This document shows, piece after piece, positions 9,306 to 20,939 of a DNA stretch of 64,000 nt. The notes beneath the pieces were generated by a model that was not told the origin of the DNA, did no database searches, and was given only the letters and a program-made list of their open reading frames with translations. The stretch lies in contig JAEOSU010000051.1 in the NCBI GenBank assembly GCA_016840165.1, forward strand, positions 186,001-250,000. Reading direction: 5' to 3'. The stretch's first letter is position 1. Every line of letters starts with the position of its first letter. The position numbers and the translations under genes are program-made. Source of the stretch: Promethearchaeota archaeon. Its GTDB lineage: Archaea; Asgardarchaeota; Lokiarchaeia; Sigyniarchaeales; SOKP01.

Positions 9306-10832
9306 ATGGACTTTCTATTGAAGATAATGACAATTGAAACTAATTCTATTGTTCAAGAATTCGAAAAATTATTTTATCCGAGAGCAATAGGTATTATTGG
9401 AGCCTCCTACAACCCTGCGGGAGGGGGTTATTTTGTTGATATTATGCGCGGAAGGTTTCGAAATCCAGTTTATCTCTTTAATCCACGCTTAGCAGGTGAA
9501 GAGTTATATGGTTATAAGGTTTATAGCTCAATTTTAGAAATTCCTGAAGAAAATCCCATAGATTATGTAATTATAGGAGTACCAGCCAAGATTGTTCCGG
9601 GAATTTTAGAAGAAATTGGTCAAAAAAGAGTTCCCTTTGTTACGATTTTTGCCTCAGGATTTGGTGAAGTAGGAAATTTAGAATTAGAAAAACAAGTACT
9701 TTCTATAGCAAAGAAATATAATATTCGCATTATTGGTCCCAACTGTTTGGGTATATACAATCCTGAAGTAGGTCTTTATATAGGGAGAGGACAATCTAAG
9801 AAAGCGGGTAATTTTGGAGCCGTTCTCCAATCAGGAGGGTTAGCCGTAAATGTAGCACAGTTAGCGGTTGCATATGGTATTGAAGTTTCAAAAATGATTT
9901 CCATAGGTAATGCCATAGATCTGTCCCATCCAGATTTTTTAGAGTATTTCCTAAATGATAATAAGACAGCGATTATCGGACTTTATCTCGAAAATTTAAA
10001 AACCAGAGAAAATGGTCGAAGATTTATGGAAGCAGCAAAAGCGTGTAGCCTGAATCGTAAACCCGTCATACTATGGAGAGCAGGATATGGAGAAACCACG
10101 AAAAAAGCCATAATGTCTCATACAGGAGGTCTTGCAGGAAATAACAAAATATGGGAAGCTGTTGCAAAGCAGACGGGATGCTTGTTAGTAAGAAATTCCA
10201 CTGAGTTAGCTGCTTTAGGAAGTGCTTTTAAATTAACCCGTCTTCCAAGTACCAGAAATATAGGTCTAATAGGTATTGGTGGAGGTTCTACTATCGAAGC
10301 AGGAGATACATTGGAAAAATATAATATCAAGATTCCACGTTTAACCGATAAAACGATTCAGAAAATGGGGCGATTCCTCAATGATGTCAATACTAATTTT
10401 AGCAATCCAATTGACCTTGGTGCTCAGGGAGCACTCCCTAATATTTATTATAGAACTATATTAACCTTAGATAAAGATCCTAACATTTCTGCGATAATAT
10501 TTGTTAAGGATCCAGAACGATTTGGAAATCTTCAAAGTTCGTTAATTAGTCAAATGGGATTCGATCAAGGGACCGATCTAAATAGAGCATTTATTAAATA
10601 TATAGGTAAAGCAAAAAGACTTTGTAAAAAACCGATGATCTGCGTAATGCTAAAAATCTCTGAGGGATTTGAAGAGTATAAGAGTCGGTATAAGTTCAAG
10701 TTAAGATTATTAAACCGCAATGTTCCTGTCTTTGAAAACTTTGATATTGCAGGAATGGTTATAGATCGAATGAATACCTATCGAGAATTTTTACAGAAAC
10801 ATGGGAAATATCCAAAGAATCCTGCCATATAA
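9306..10832 (+). CDS. ADP-forming acyl-CoA synthetase, alpha-type protein (CoA-binding plus ligase domains)
   Basis: 508 residues with a CoA-binding Rossmann domain (YPRAIGIIGAS near 24) and two succinyl-CoA-ligase-like domains. Catalytic His272 sits in SHTGG, the position phosphorylated during acyl-CoA + ADP + Pi = acid + CoA + ATP. The family gives fermenting archaea substrate-level ATP. The ATP-grasp beta part is not fused and not adjacent, so a beta subunit elsewhere must be recruited, or the protein has a different role. It follows the phosphodiesterase by 69 bp. A paralogue is at 31953-33344. Confidence 0.82.
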   Translation: MDFLLKIMTIETNSIVQEFEKLFYPRAIGIIGASYNPAGGGYFVDIMRGRFRNPVYLFNPRLAGEELYGYKVYSSILEIPEENPIDYVIIGVPAKIVPGILEEIGQKRVPFVTIFASGFGEVGNLELEKQVLSIAKKYNIRIIGPNCLGIYNPEVGLYIGRGQSKKAGNFGAVLQSGGLAVNVAQLAVAYGIEVSKMISIGNAIDLSHPDFLEYFLNDNKTAIIGLYLENLKTRENGRRFMEAAKACSLNRKPVILWRAGYGETTKKAIMSHTGGLAGNNKIWEAVAKQTGCLLVRNSTELAALGSAFKLTRLPSTRNIGLIGIGGGSTIEAGDTLEKYNIKIPRLTDKTIQKMGRFLNDVNTNFSNPIDLGAQGALPNIYYRTILTLDKDPNISAIIFVKDPERFGNLQSSLISQMGFDQGTDLNRAFIKYIGKAKRLCKKPMICVMLKISEGFEEYKSRYKFKLRLLNRNVPVFENFDIAGMVIDRMNTYREFLQKHGKYPKNPAI

Positions 10833-10835
10833 AAA

Positions 10836-11633
10836 TCATTTTTCATAATTTCGCTCAATAGGTCTACCGGGACTCCCTTGATAAAAGAACTTATCTGGTT
10901 TTCCTCTCCAATTTTTATGCAGTACCGTATTTGGAAAAATTACATTATTCGCATTGGTAACTGCATTGGGACCCGCTATAGCTCCGGGATATAGGGTAGT
11001 ATTATCACCCAATTTAATTTCGAGCATTGTTATTTTACCAAATATTGTATTTACCGCATGGCTAGAGAGAGCTGAAGTAGGATAAAAAAAGGTATTTTCT
11101 CCTAAATCTGTGAACTCTAAGCCTACATACGCATCGCAATAAATAACATTATGCGCAATTTTATTATGGCTAATTCTTCGAAGCGCTCGATTTACCAACC
11201 AGGGAAACATCGACTTTGACGTCAACCACATCGGAAATTTGATAATGAAACCCCTGCGATGGTAAAATTTCATCATTTTGCCTTCCTCACTGTTTAAATC
11301 ATCCAAAACTCTTTGAAAAACTCCTTGTTTTGGAGGTGATTTTTTATGCCACCGGGAAGCCCAGAAAGCCGTAAATTCTACAAGAAGTATAAGATAGACA
11401 TAATAAAGCATAATAAGAAAACATGGAATAAAGAATAAATGAAAGATGGGGTCAAGAGGAAATAGTATTGCAAAAAGATATATGTATAATATAAATAACC
11501 CAAGACATGGGTATAAAGGCACAATAAAACTCAATAGATTAATTTTAAAGAAATCTAGTACTGGAAGCTCGACAGTTTTTTTTTCTTCCATTTCATTTAT
11601 ATTGCTATTATTATTTCTCTTATTATTCTTCAT
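10836..11633 (-). CDS. Membrane-anchored hexapeptide-repeat acyltransferase
   Basis: 265 residues. Two or three TM helices lie at about 30-90 after a polar N-terminus rich in Asn, Lys and Glu. The C-terminal half (about 150-255) has spaced aliphatic residues plus Gly/Asn turns typical of a left-handed beta-helix acyltransferase (DAYVGLEF, TLYPGAIAGPNAV, VIFPNTVL). Such enzymes transfer acetyl or succinyl groups to sugars or amines. The arrangement resembles the membrane-bound hexapeptide region at the end of some peptide synthetases. It converges on the acyl-CoA synthetase gene with a 3-bp gap. The substrate is unknown. Confidence 0.65.
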   Translation of the reverse strand: MKNNKRNNNSNINEMEEKKTVELPVLDFFKINLLSFIVPLYPCLGLFILYIYLFAILFPLDPIFHLFFIPCFLIMLYYVYLILLVEFTAFWASRWHKKSPPKQGVFQRVLDDLNSEEGKMMKFYHRRGFIIKFPMWLTSKSMFPWLVNRALRRISHNKIAHNVIYCDAYVGLEFTDLGENTFFYPTSALSSHAVNTIFGKITMLEIKLGDNTTLYPGAIAGPNAVTNANNVIFPNTVLHKNWRGKPDKFFYQGSPGRPIERNYEK

Positions 11634-11693
11634 ATTGATAATATTGTTCGTAATTGATTAAAAAATTATTCATAGATTTTATGGAAAAATAGT

Positions 11694-12632
11694 ATGGTCG
11701 ATTTTATAACTACAATTTTAGGAATCTCAATTGCATTAATTGCGACCTGTTGTTTCAATTTTAGCATCATTCTCTTAAAAATAGGTTTAAGGGAAGGTAA
11801 ACAAATAAAGTTTGATGAGGGGATAAGAAGTCTTTTAAATGTCTTTAAAGAACTTAGTAAACATAAGTTATGGGTTATTGGAACCGCTCTTGGAGCAATT
11901 GGGATGATTCCATATGCAATAGCAATGGGTTTGGTTGGCATTATTGTTGTACAACCAATTATGAGTGTAGGATTAATTATTTTTTTTATTTCTGCTGTGG
12001 TTGTACTTAAGGAAAAAGTTAATTATTTAGAAGTTATTCCTATTATACTATTAATATCTGTGCCCTTCCTTATTGGTTTAGCTCAGATATCAGAGGTTGT
12101 TATCGATTTATATACTTTTGTAGTACCTTTTCTAATTCTTTTTTCTATACTATTTACTTTAAGCTTAATTAGTTATCTTTATTCTAAAAAGAAGAGAGGA
12201 ACAAGACTTGAAGGCATTTTTATAACATTTACTGGCTCGATATTTTACTCTCTTGGTGCCATATTTACTAATATATTAGCTCAAGCATTAGTTGATTCAA
12301 GCATTTTTGTTCCCTTCTTCTGGGAAATTATCTTTGGAATCTTTTGGTTTGATTATTTACATTTATGGGTATTTATTGGCTTCTGGGGTTTAGTCATATT
12401 CAATATAACTAGCGTAATTTTTATCCAAAGCTCTCTTCAGAGAAGTAAAGCAATCTTGGTGATACCAATTCAAAATTCTATATCGTTTATATTACCAGTA
12501 ATCGCGGGGTTACTTGTTTTCAATCAAAGTTTTAAATATGACCTTTTTTTTATTGTCACGATCATTATCGTTTTGATTTCGACGGTAATGCTTAGTAAAT
12601 ATCAAGCTTCGATAGAAAGTATAGAAAATTAG
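11694..12632 (+). CDS. DMT-superfamily (NIPA/EamA-like) membrane transporter
   Basis: 312 residues with about nine or ten hydrophobic helices, the first at 5-27. The helix-pair pattern with a conserved segment near 65-95 (GTALGAIGMIPYAIAMGLVGIIVV) and a repeated second half fit the drug/metabolite transporter superfamily, most like NIPA-type magnesium transporters. Substrate cannot be read from the sequence. It diverges from the acyltransferase gene, with starts about 60 bp apart, and converges with the beta-galactosidase gene. Confidence 0.75.
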   Translation: MVDFITTILGISIALIATCCFNFSIILLKIGLREGKQIKFDEGIRSLLNVFKELSKHKLWVIGTALGAIGMIPYAIAMGLVGIIVVQPIMSVGLIIFFISAVVVLKEKVNYLEVIPIILLISVPFLIGLAQISEVVIDLYTFVVPFLILFSILFTLSLISYLYSKKKRGTRLEGIFITFTGSIFYSLGAIFTNILAQALVDSSIFVPFFWEIIFGIFWFDYLHLWVFIGFWGLVIFNITSVIFIQSSLQRSKAILVIPIQNSISFILPVIAGLLVFNQSFKYDLFFIVTIIIVLISTVMLSKYQASIESIEN

Positions 12633-12643
12633 AATTAACTTTT

Positions 12644-15766
<3,123 letters not shown>

Positions 15767-15960
15767 TCAATTAATATCAATTTTTTGCTACTAAAAACAT
15801 TAAATATTGTAGCTTTAAAACAATAGATAATCCATAATTGATAGACTTATGAGAATGAGACAATAAATTTAATTAAAAGTATTTATTTAAATTTATACCA
15901 CTTAAAGCTATATTAACTTTTTTTTTAAGTTATGATTAACAAAAGAGAAACATCCTTATT

Positions 15961-17196
15961 ATGCAAAATGATGAATTAAATGTGAATAATCAAAATAACA
16001 GGAAGATATTCAAATACAAGAACTTAATGCCACTTTGGATTGCGGTGTTTATCGATATCCTTGGATTTACTTTGATTTTTCCGATAGCTCCTTATTTTGC
16101 AGACTTATTTAGCACTTCAACTTTTATGATTGGACTAGTATTTTCCGTAAATGCCATGTTTGGGTTTGTTTTCGGACCAATATTAGGAAAACTATCAGAT
16201 AAATTTGGAAGAAGACCATTATTGCTAATTTCACAAATGGGAACCTGTATTGGATTTCTTTTACTCGCATTTTCTAATACTTTAGAAATGCTCTTCATTT
16301 CAAGAATGGTGGATGGTATTTTTGGAGGGAATTTTCCCATTGCGAAAGCTATTGTGAGTGATGATGTTCCCCCCAAGGATAGAGGAATACAAATGGCTAA
16401 TGTCGGCATAGCTCATGTGTTAGCTAACTTATTTGGACCTGGTTTAGGTGGGATATTATTTACCATAGGAGGAAGTATATTTTTACCAGGTCTGTTTGCG
16501 GCAGGCTTATCAATTCTAACTATGATCTTAACTATTATTTTCTTAAATGAGACATGGCCAAAAGAAAAGCGTGATGAACATGCCAAGCTAAAAATTCACA
16601 TAGATATAAAAATTCGGAAAAATAAAAACGCAAAGTTTTTATTAACTTTATTTGGGTTTCATTCCACCTCCTTTATGATTATGATGGCCTCGATATCCTT
16701 TTTTGGAAAGATAGTTTTCAATTTGGATCCTTTAGAGATTTCAATTATATTGATGATTGGGGGGTTAGTGCGAACCTCGATAAGATTCACTTTGTTTAAA
16801 CCAACCGTTAGGAGATTAGGAGAGGCAAATGCTATCCGAGTAGGCTTGACGATGTTTTTGATTTGCTTCTCTATTATAGGTTTTTCTGTAAACGTGATTA
16901 TGTTTTTAGTCCTTTTGATCTTTATTAGTTTTGCTGCATCTTTGACACGTGGTCCACTTAATAGTAAAATTAGTCAAACTGTCTCTCCAAAAGTACAAGG
17001 AAAAATTAATGGACTTTCATCTTCTTTAGATAGTTTTGCTCAGATAATGGGACCACTTATTGGGACTTTTATCCTTCAGTTTTTTATGCCCTACTGGCTA
17101 GGTATAGTGGTAGCATCAATTGCCTTTCCACCAGTTATCATGGCTTTTCAAAAAATTGAACTAAAGGTCTATCAACCATCAGAGCAACAATCCTAA
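15961..17196 (+). CDS. MFS transporter
   Basis: 411 residues, about 12 TM helices. The loop between TM2 and TM3 carries motif A (GPILGKLSDKFGRRPLLL, about 73-90), and TM5 resembles the drug-proton antiporter motif C region (ANLFGPGLGGILF). It groups by eye with TetA-like or drug/sugar MFS proteins. It diverges from the beta-galactosidase gene across 245 bp, consistent with either sugar uptake or an unrelated efflux role. ATG 15961 is preceded by AT-rich DNA with no clear Shine-Dalgarno sequence. Confidence 0.88.
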   Translation: MQNDELNVNNQNNRKIFKYKNLMPLWIAVFIDILGFTLIFPIAPYFADLFSTSTFMIGLVFSVNAMFGFVFGPILGKLSDKFGRRPLLLISQMGTCIGFLLLAFSNTLEMLFISRMVDGIFGGNFPIAKAIVSDDVPPKDRGIQMANVGIAHVLANLFGPGLGGILFTIGGSIFLPGLFAAGLSILTMILTIIFLNETWPKEKRDEHAKLKIHIDIKIRKNKNAKFLLTLFGFHSTSFMIMMASISFFGKIVFNLDPLEISIILMIGGLVRTSIRFTLFKPTVRRLGEANAIRVGLTMFLICFSIIGFSVNVIMFLVLLIFISFAASLTRGPLNSKISQTVSPKVQGKINGLSSSLDSFAQIMGPLIGTFILQFFMPYWLGIVVASIAFPPVIMAFQKIELKVYQPSEQQS

Positions 17197-17210
17197 ACAA
17201 AAAAGTAATT

Positions 17211-18047
17211 TTAACTTTTTAAAAAATCGATTATTATCTTATTTATCTCTGGTGCTCTGGATATTGGAGAGTTATGTCCAGCTCTTTCAATAATAACTAA
17301 TCTACTATTTGGTATTATTTTTTCAAGCTCGATCAATACATTTTTAGTAGTTAATCTGTCATGAGAAGAGGCTATTAGTAACGTATTGAGTCTAATCTTT
17401 TTTAAATCATCATAACTATTTGGTGGATATATTGCGTTTGATTGATTAACAACATCTTGAGGAGTTACAGGGTTTAAATTCTGGATGTCAATTAAATCTT
17501 GAACTGACCATAGTCCATAAAATTTTTTATCCGGGTTAGTTTTCATTTCTTTTCTAAATTTGAAATGATATCCTAATCGAGCACTTGTCCAAAATGCTTC
17601 TTCTTTGTTTTTATTTCTAAATTCTAACTCATCTAATGAATTTTTCACAAGTATTTCCACAGCTTGTCTATTTGGAGCGCCTCTCACCGTGTTTATCAAA
17701 ATAAGTTTTTCTATACGCTCTGGATACTTAACTGCGAATTTTTGGACTATAATTCCTCCCATGGACCAACCTATAATGTGAGCCTTATCAATTTTAAGAT
17801 AATCCATTAATCCGTTTATATCATCTGCGAGTATATCTAATGTATTTGGAATATTTGGTCGATCTGAACATCCCCCATTCCTATTATCAAATCGAATTAC
17901 TCGAAAATGTTTAGAAAGTGGAATCCATTGACCAATCCAACCTTCTTTATTTCCTGTAAATCCATGAACTAATAGAACTGGAAAACCTTTTCCTTTTTCT
18001 TCATAACATATGTTTATACCATTATTTTTTGCATATTCTTCAGTCAT
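17211..18047 (-). CDS. Alpha/beta hydrolase, tandem copy 1
   Basis: 278 residues. VHGFTG near 28 forms the oxyanion region, nucleophile S95 is in GWSMGG, the acid Asp is in ASSHDRLT, and His is in ERAGHNSP, so the triad is complete. Most like esterase/lyase/BioH-type alpha/beta hydrolases; the substrate cannot be read. It is the most downstream of three paralogues, 13 bp from the next. Its 3' end is nearly identical in DNA to that of copy 2, suggesting recent duplication or conversion. Confidence 0.87.
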   Translation of the reverse strand: MTEEYAKNNGINICYEEKGKGFPVLLVHGFTGNKEGWIGQWIPLSKHFRVIRFDNRNGGCSDRPNIPNTLDILADDINGLMDYLKIDKAHIIGWSMGGIIVQKFAVKYPERIEKLILINTVRGAPNRQAVEILVKNSLDELEFRNKNKEEAFWTSARLGYHFKFRKEMKTNPDKKFYGLWSVQDLIDIQNLNPVTPQDVVNQSNAIYPPNSYDDLKKIRLNTLLIASSHDRLTTKNVLIELEKIIPNSRLVIIERAGHNSPISRAPEINKIIIDFLKS

Positions 18048-18060
18048 CTATATCTACTTT

Positions 18061-18897
18061 TTATTCTTTTAAAAAATCGATTATGATCTTATTTACTTCT
18101 GGTGCCTTTTCTTTTGAAACTCCATGTCGTGCATCTTTTATCACCTTGAAAATACTGTTAGCGATTTGTTCATGGATATTTCTTTGCACTGAGAGAGTAG
18201 CGATTCGGTCTTTTTCTCCACAAATTATAAGCGTCTTACTTTTAATTTCATGGAGGCGATCTTTGACATTATGACCTTTAACTGCACTTGCAGCGTTATT
18301 GTTATCATCAGGGGTAGGAGGATTTGTTAAATCTATGTTTACTAAATCCTCTACAGACCACAAATCAAAAAACTTCTTCTTTGGATTTTGTTGCATCATT
18401 TTAAAAAATTCACGAGAATAACTAGCTTTTGCGCTTTTTAAAAACGCATTAAGAGGATCCTTTTTTAGTTCTTCAAAATAAGCTATTTTTCCCTTGCTAT
18501 ACATTTCTGGACCCTGCTCGTTAGGAAAACCTGGCCAAGAATTAATTAAAATAAATTTATTTACAAGTTCAGGATATTTTAAAATAAAATTAAGAGCGAT
18601 CATGCCTCCTAAAGATTCTCCTAATAAATGCGTTTTTTCTATATTGAGAAATTTCAATAAACCATTAATATCATCAGCGTACATATCCATTGTGTAGGGG
18701 TAATTAGGTCTAGAGCTCTTACCAGCTCCTCTATTATCGAATATTATAACTTTAAAATATTTTGATAAAGCTTTGACTTGAACAAACCAGCCATCCTTTG
18801 AACCACCCCATCCATGCACTAATATGAGGGGTTCTCCTTCGCCATGTATTTCATAACAAATTTTTATTCCATTAACTTCAGCATACAATACTGTCAT
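18061..18897 (-). CDS. Alpha/beta hydrolase, tandem copy 2
   Basis: 278 residues, collinear with its neighbours. VHGWGG near 28, nucleophile S95 in GESLGG, acid Asp in GEKDRIA, and His in KDARHGVS. The motif around the His differs most from the other two copies (ARHG instead of AGHQ/N), so specificity may have diverged. Cap region 140-200 has the shared Lys-rich NPKKKF followed by WSVEDLV. It is probably co-transcribed with the copies on either side. Confidence 0.87.
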   Translation of the reverse strand: MTVLYAEVNGIKICYEIHGEGEPLILVHGWGGSKDGWFVQVKALSKYFKVIIFDNRGAGKSSRPNYPYTMDMYADDINGLLKFLNIEKTHLLGESLGGMIALNFILKYPELVNKFILINSWPGFPNEQGPEMYSKGKIAYFEELKKDPLNAFLKSAKASYSREFFKMMQQNPKKKFFDLWSVEDLVNIDLTNPPTPDDNNNAASAVKGHNVKDRLHEIKSKTLIICGEKDRIATLSVQRNIHEQIANSIFKVIKDARHGVSKEKAPEVNKIIIDFLKE

Positions 18898-18938
18898 ACA
18901 AATCAGTTTAGTAGGATAATATTATACTATAATATACT

Positions 18939-19790
18939 TCACTTTTTTAAAAATTTTATAATATGTTGATTAATTATATGAGGATATTCAAGTATTGACT
19001 GATGTCCAGCGTTCTCAATAACGATAAACTTACTATTAGGGAGTTTTTCGTGAATTCTTTGAACGATTGCCTTAGGAACTGTTTTATCTTTATCTGCAGC
19101 AAGTACTAAAGTTTTGTTTTTAATTTCATGTAATCTTTCATAAGTATCATGAGTTCTTAAAGCTTCACCCAAGTGATAAATATCTCGTTCTGTTGGACCA
19201 TAGGTAGTTTTTTCTTCTACTAGGTCTTCTACAGACCAGATATTATGAAATTTTTTTTTTGGATTTTCCTTCATTTGATTCCAAAATTCTTTAGAATAAC
19301 TTTTTTTAGCACCTTCTATAAACGAATTTAATGGATCTTTTTGCCGTACTTTAAGATCTTTAATTGCATTATTGATATACCATTCGATTCCTTGGTCTGG
19401 TGAAATTCCTGGAGGAGTTACACTTGCTATTGTGTTAATTAATACCATTTTATTTATTGTTTTAGGGTATTTTAAAGTAAAATTTAGCACTATCATGCCT
19501 CCCAAACTATGTCCTATAATATGCGTCTTCTTTATTTCAAGCTCATCTAATAAACTCTTGATATCATCGGCAAAAATTTCCATCGTATAATCACCATCAG
19601 GTCTATCAGATTTTCCAGCACCTCTATTGTCTAAACGAATGACTTCAAAATGTTTTGATAGTTCTCCCACTTGAGCACGCCAATGTTCTTTTCTGTCTCC
19701 GAAACCATGGACCAATACAACAGGATAACCTTTCCCATTTACATCATAGCAGATTTTAACACCATTGACATCAGCAAATGAATCAAACAT
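18939..19790 (-). CDS. Alpha/beta hydrolase, tandem copy 3
   Basis: 283 residues. VHGFGD near 28, nucleophile S95 in GHSLGG, acid Asp in AADKDKTV, and His in ENAGHQSI. It is the first of the three tandem hydrolase genes on the minus strand, 41 bp upstream of copy 2 and 61 bp downstream of the radical SAM gene. Its cap has a short insertion relative to the others. It is soluble, with no signal peptide, so it probably acts on small esters or related intracellular substrates. Confidence 0.87.
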   Translation of the reverse strand: MFDSFADVNGVKICYDVNGKGYPVVLVHGFGDRKEHWRAQVGELSKHFEVIRLDNRGAGKSDRPDGDYTMEIFADDIKSLLDELEIKKTHIIGHSLGGMIVLNFTLKYPKTINKMVLINTIASVTPPGISPDQGIEWYINNAIKDLKVRQKDPLNSFIEGAKKSYSKEFWNQMKENPKKKFHNIWSVEDLVEEKTTYGPTERDIYHLGEALRTHDTYERLHEIKNKTLVLAADKDKTVPKAIVQRIHEKLPNSKFIVIENAGHQSILEYPHIINQHIIKFLKK

Positions 19791-19851
19791 AATTCTATCA
19801 TATTAATGATGATAAAATAATATTTCTATTTTTTAGCAAATTCAAACTCCA

Positions 19852-20904
19852 CTAAATCTTGCTTATGAAATAACCACAATATTCACAATTTCCATTATTG
19901 TCTAAGTTTATATTAGTTATACTATAAGCATTCCTTTCGATGATGATTCGAGAACAGTTGGGGCATTTTGTATTTTGAAACTCGTTATTAAAAATATTTC
20001 CTAAATATACATACTTTAAACCCGAATTTATAGCAATTTTTAGCGCCTTGTACAAAGATTTCTCGGGTGTTGGAGAAATAAAATTATGTTCATAGGATTT
20101 ATAATGGGGAAATGCTCTTGAAATGTGAAATGGAGTTTCCTCACCCAATTCATTAACAATTCTCTCAGATATCGCTCTTATCGTGGACTCATCAGTATTA
20201 AAACCTTCAAGCAAAAGAGTTGTGATTTCAACATGCACTCCATTCTTCTTTGCAAAGAAAATATTTCTCCACACTTTTTCAATATCAATACCACAATATT
20301 TCTTGGTCATCACAGCATCCCCCTTAATATCGATATTCATAGCATCTAAACCATGATGTATTAGTTCATATAGTACTGCTTCTGTCATATATCCATTTGT
20401 CACATAAGTGTTATACAATCCTGCATTTTTAGCTAATTGAAACAGCTCAACTGAATATTCAAATAATAAGGTTGGTTCGTTAAAAGAAACTGAAGTCCCT
20501 TGACATGAATTTTTTAATGCAATTTTAATAACTTCCTCAGGAGAATAATATTTAGAGGCACTCAGAGCTAAATCGTAAATCTTCTTCTTAGGATGAGACA
20601 AATGATGATTTTGGCACCAAAAACAGCTAAAATTGCAGCCATAAGTCCCTATAGTAATTGCGACGCTCCCCGGATAAAAGTGGTAGAGTGGTTTCTTTTC
20701 AATCGGATTGAAAGAAAGCGCGGGTATTAATCCATACACGATACTATAAATAATACCCTCTTTATTGAATCGAGTCTGGCAAAATCCAAACTTTCCTTCA
20801 GCAATTTCACATTTTCTTTCACAAATTAAACATTGGGTTGTGCTGTTATGTCGTTTTTGAAATAAGCCCTCTTTTAAGAATTGAGGATTAATTTGATTCA
20901 TCAA
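19852..20904 (-). CDS. AmmeMemoRadiSam-type radical SAM enzyme
   Basis: 350 residues, related to pyruvate formate-lyase activating enzymes. The [4Fe-4S]/SAM motif is C90-x3-C94-x2-C97 (CNFSCFWCQN). N-terminal Cys pairs (C25, C28, C32, C42) and a C-terminal ribbon (CPNCS then CEYCG) are the extra metal sites typical of this AmmeMemoRadiSam group. Glycyl-radical partners were not seen in the window. In this family the enzyme often accompanies AMMECR1 and MEMO proteins, but neither is here. It lies 35 bp below the VWA gene and could be the last gene of that transcript. Confidence 0.87.
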   Translation of the reverse strand: MMNQINPQFLKEGLFQKRHNSTTQCLICERKCEIAEGKFGFCQTRFNKEGIIYSIVYGLIPALSFNPIEKKPLYHFYPGSVAITIGTYGCNFSCFWCQNHHLSHPKKKIYDLALSASKYYSPEEVIKIALKNSCQGTSVSFNEPTLLFEYSVELFQLAKNAGLYNTYVTNGYMTEAVLYELIHHGLDAMNIDIKGDAVMTKKYCGIDIEKVWRNIFFAKKNGVHVEITTLLLEGFNTDESTIRAISERIVNELGEETPFHISRAFPHYKSYEHNFISPTPEKSLYKALKIAINSGLKYVYLGNIFNNEFQNTKCPNCSRIIIERNAYSITNINLDNNGNCEYCGYFISKI

Positions 20905-20939
20905 AATAGATCTAGATTGAGATAAAATATAATTTATCC

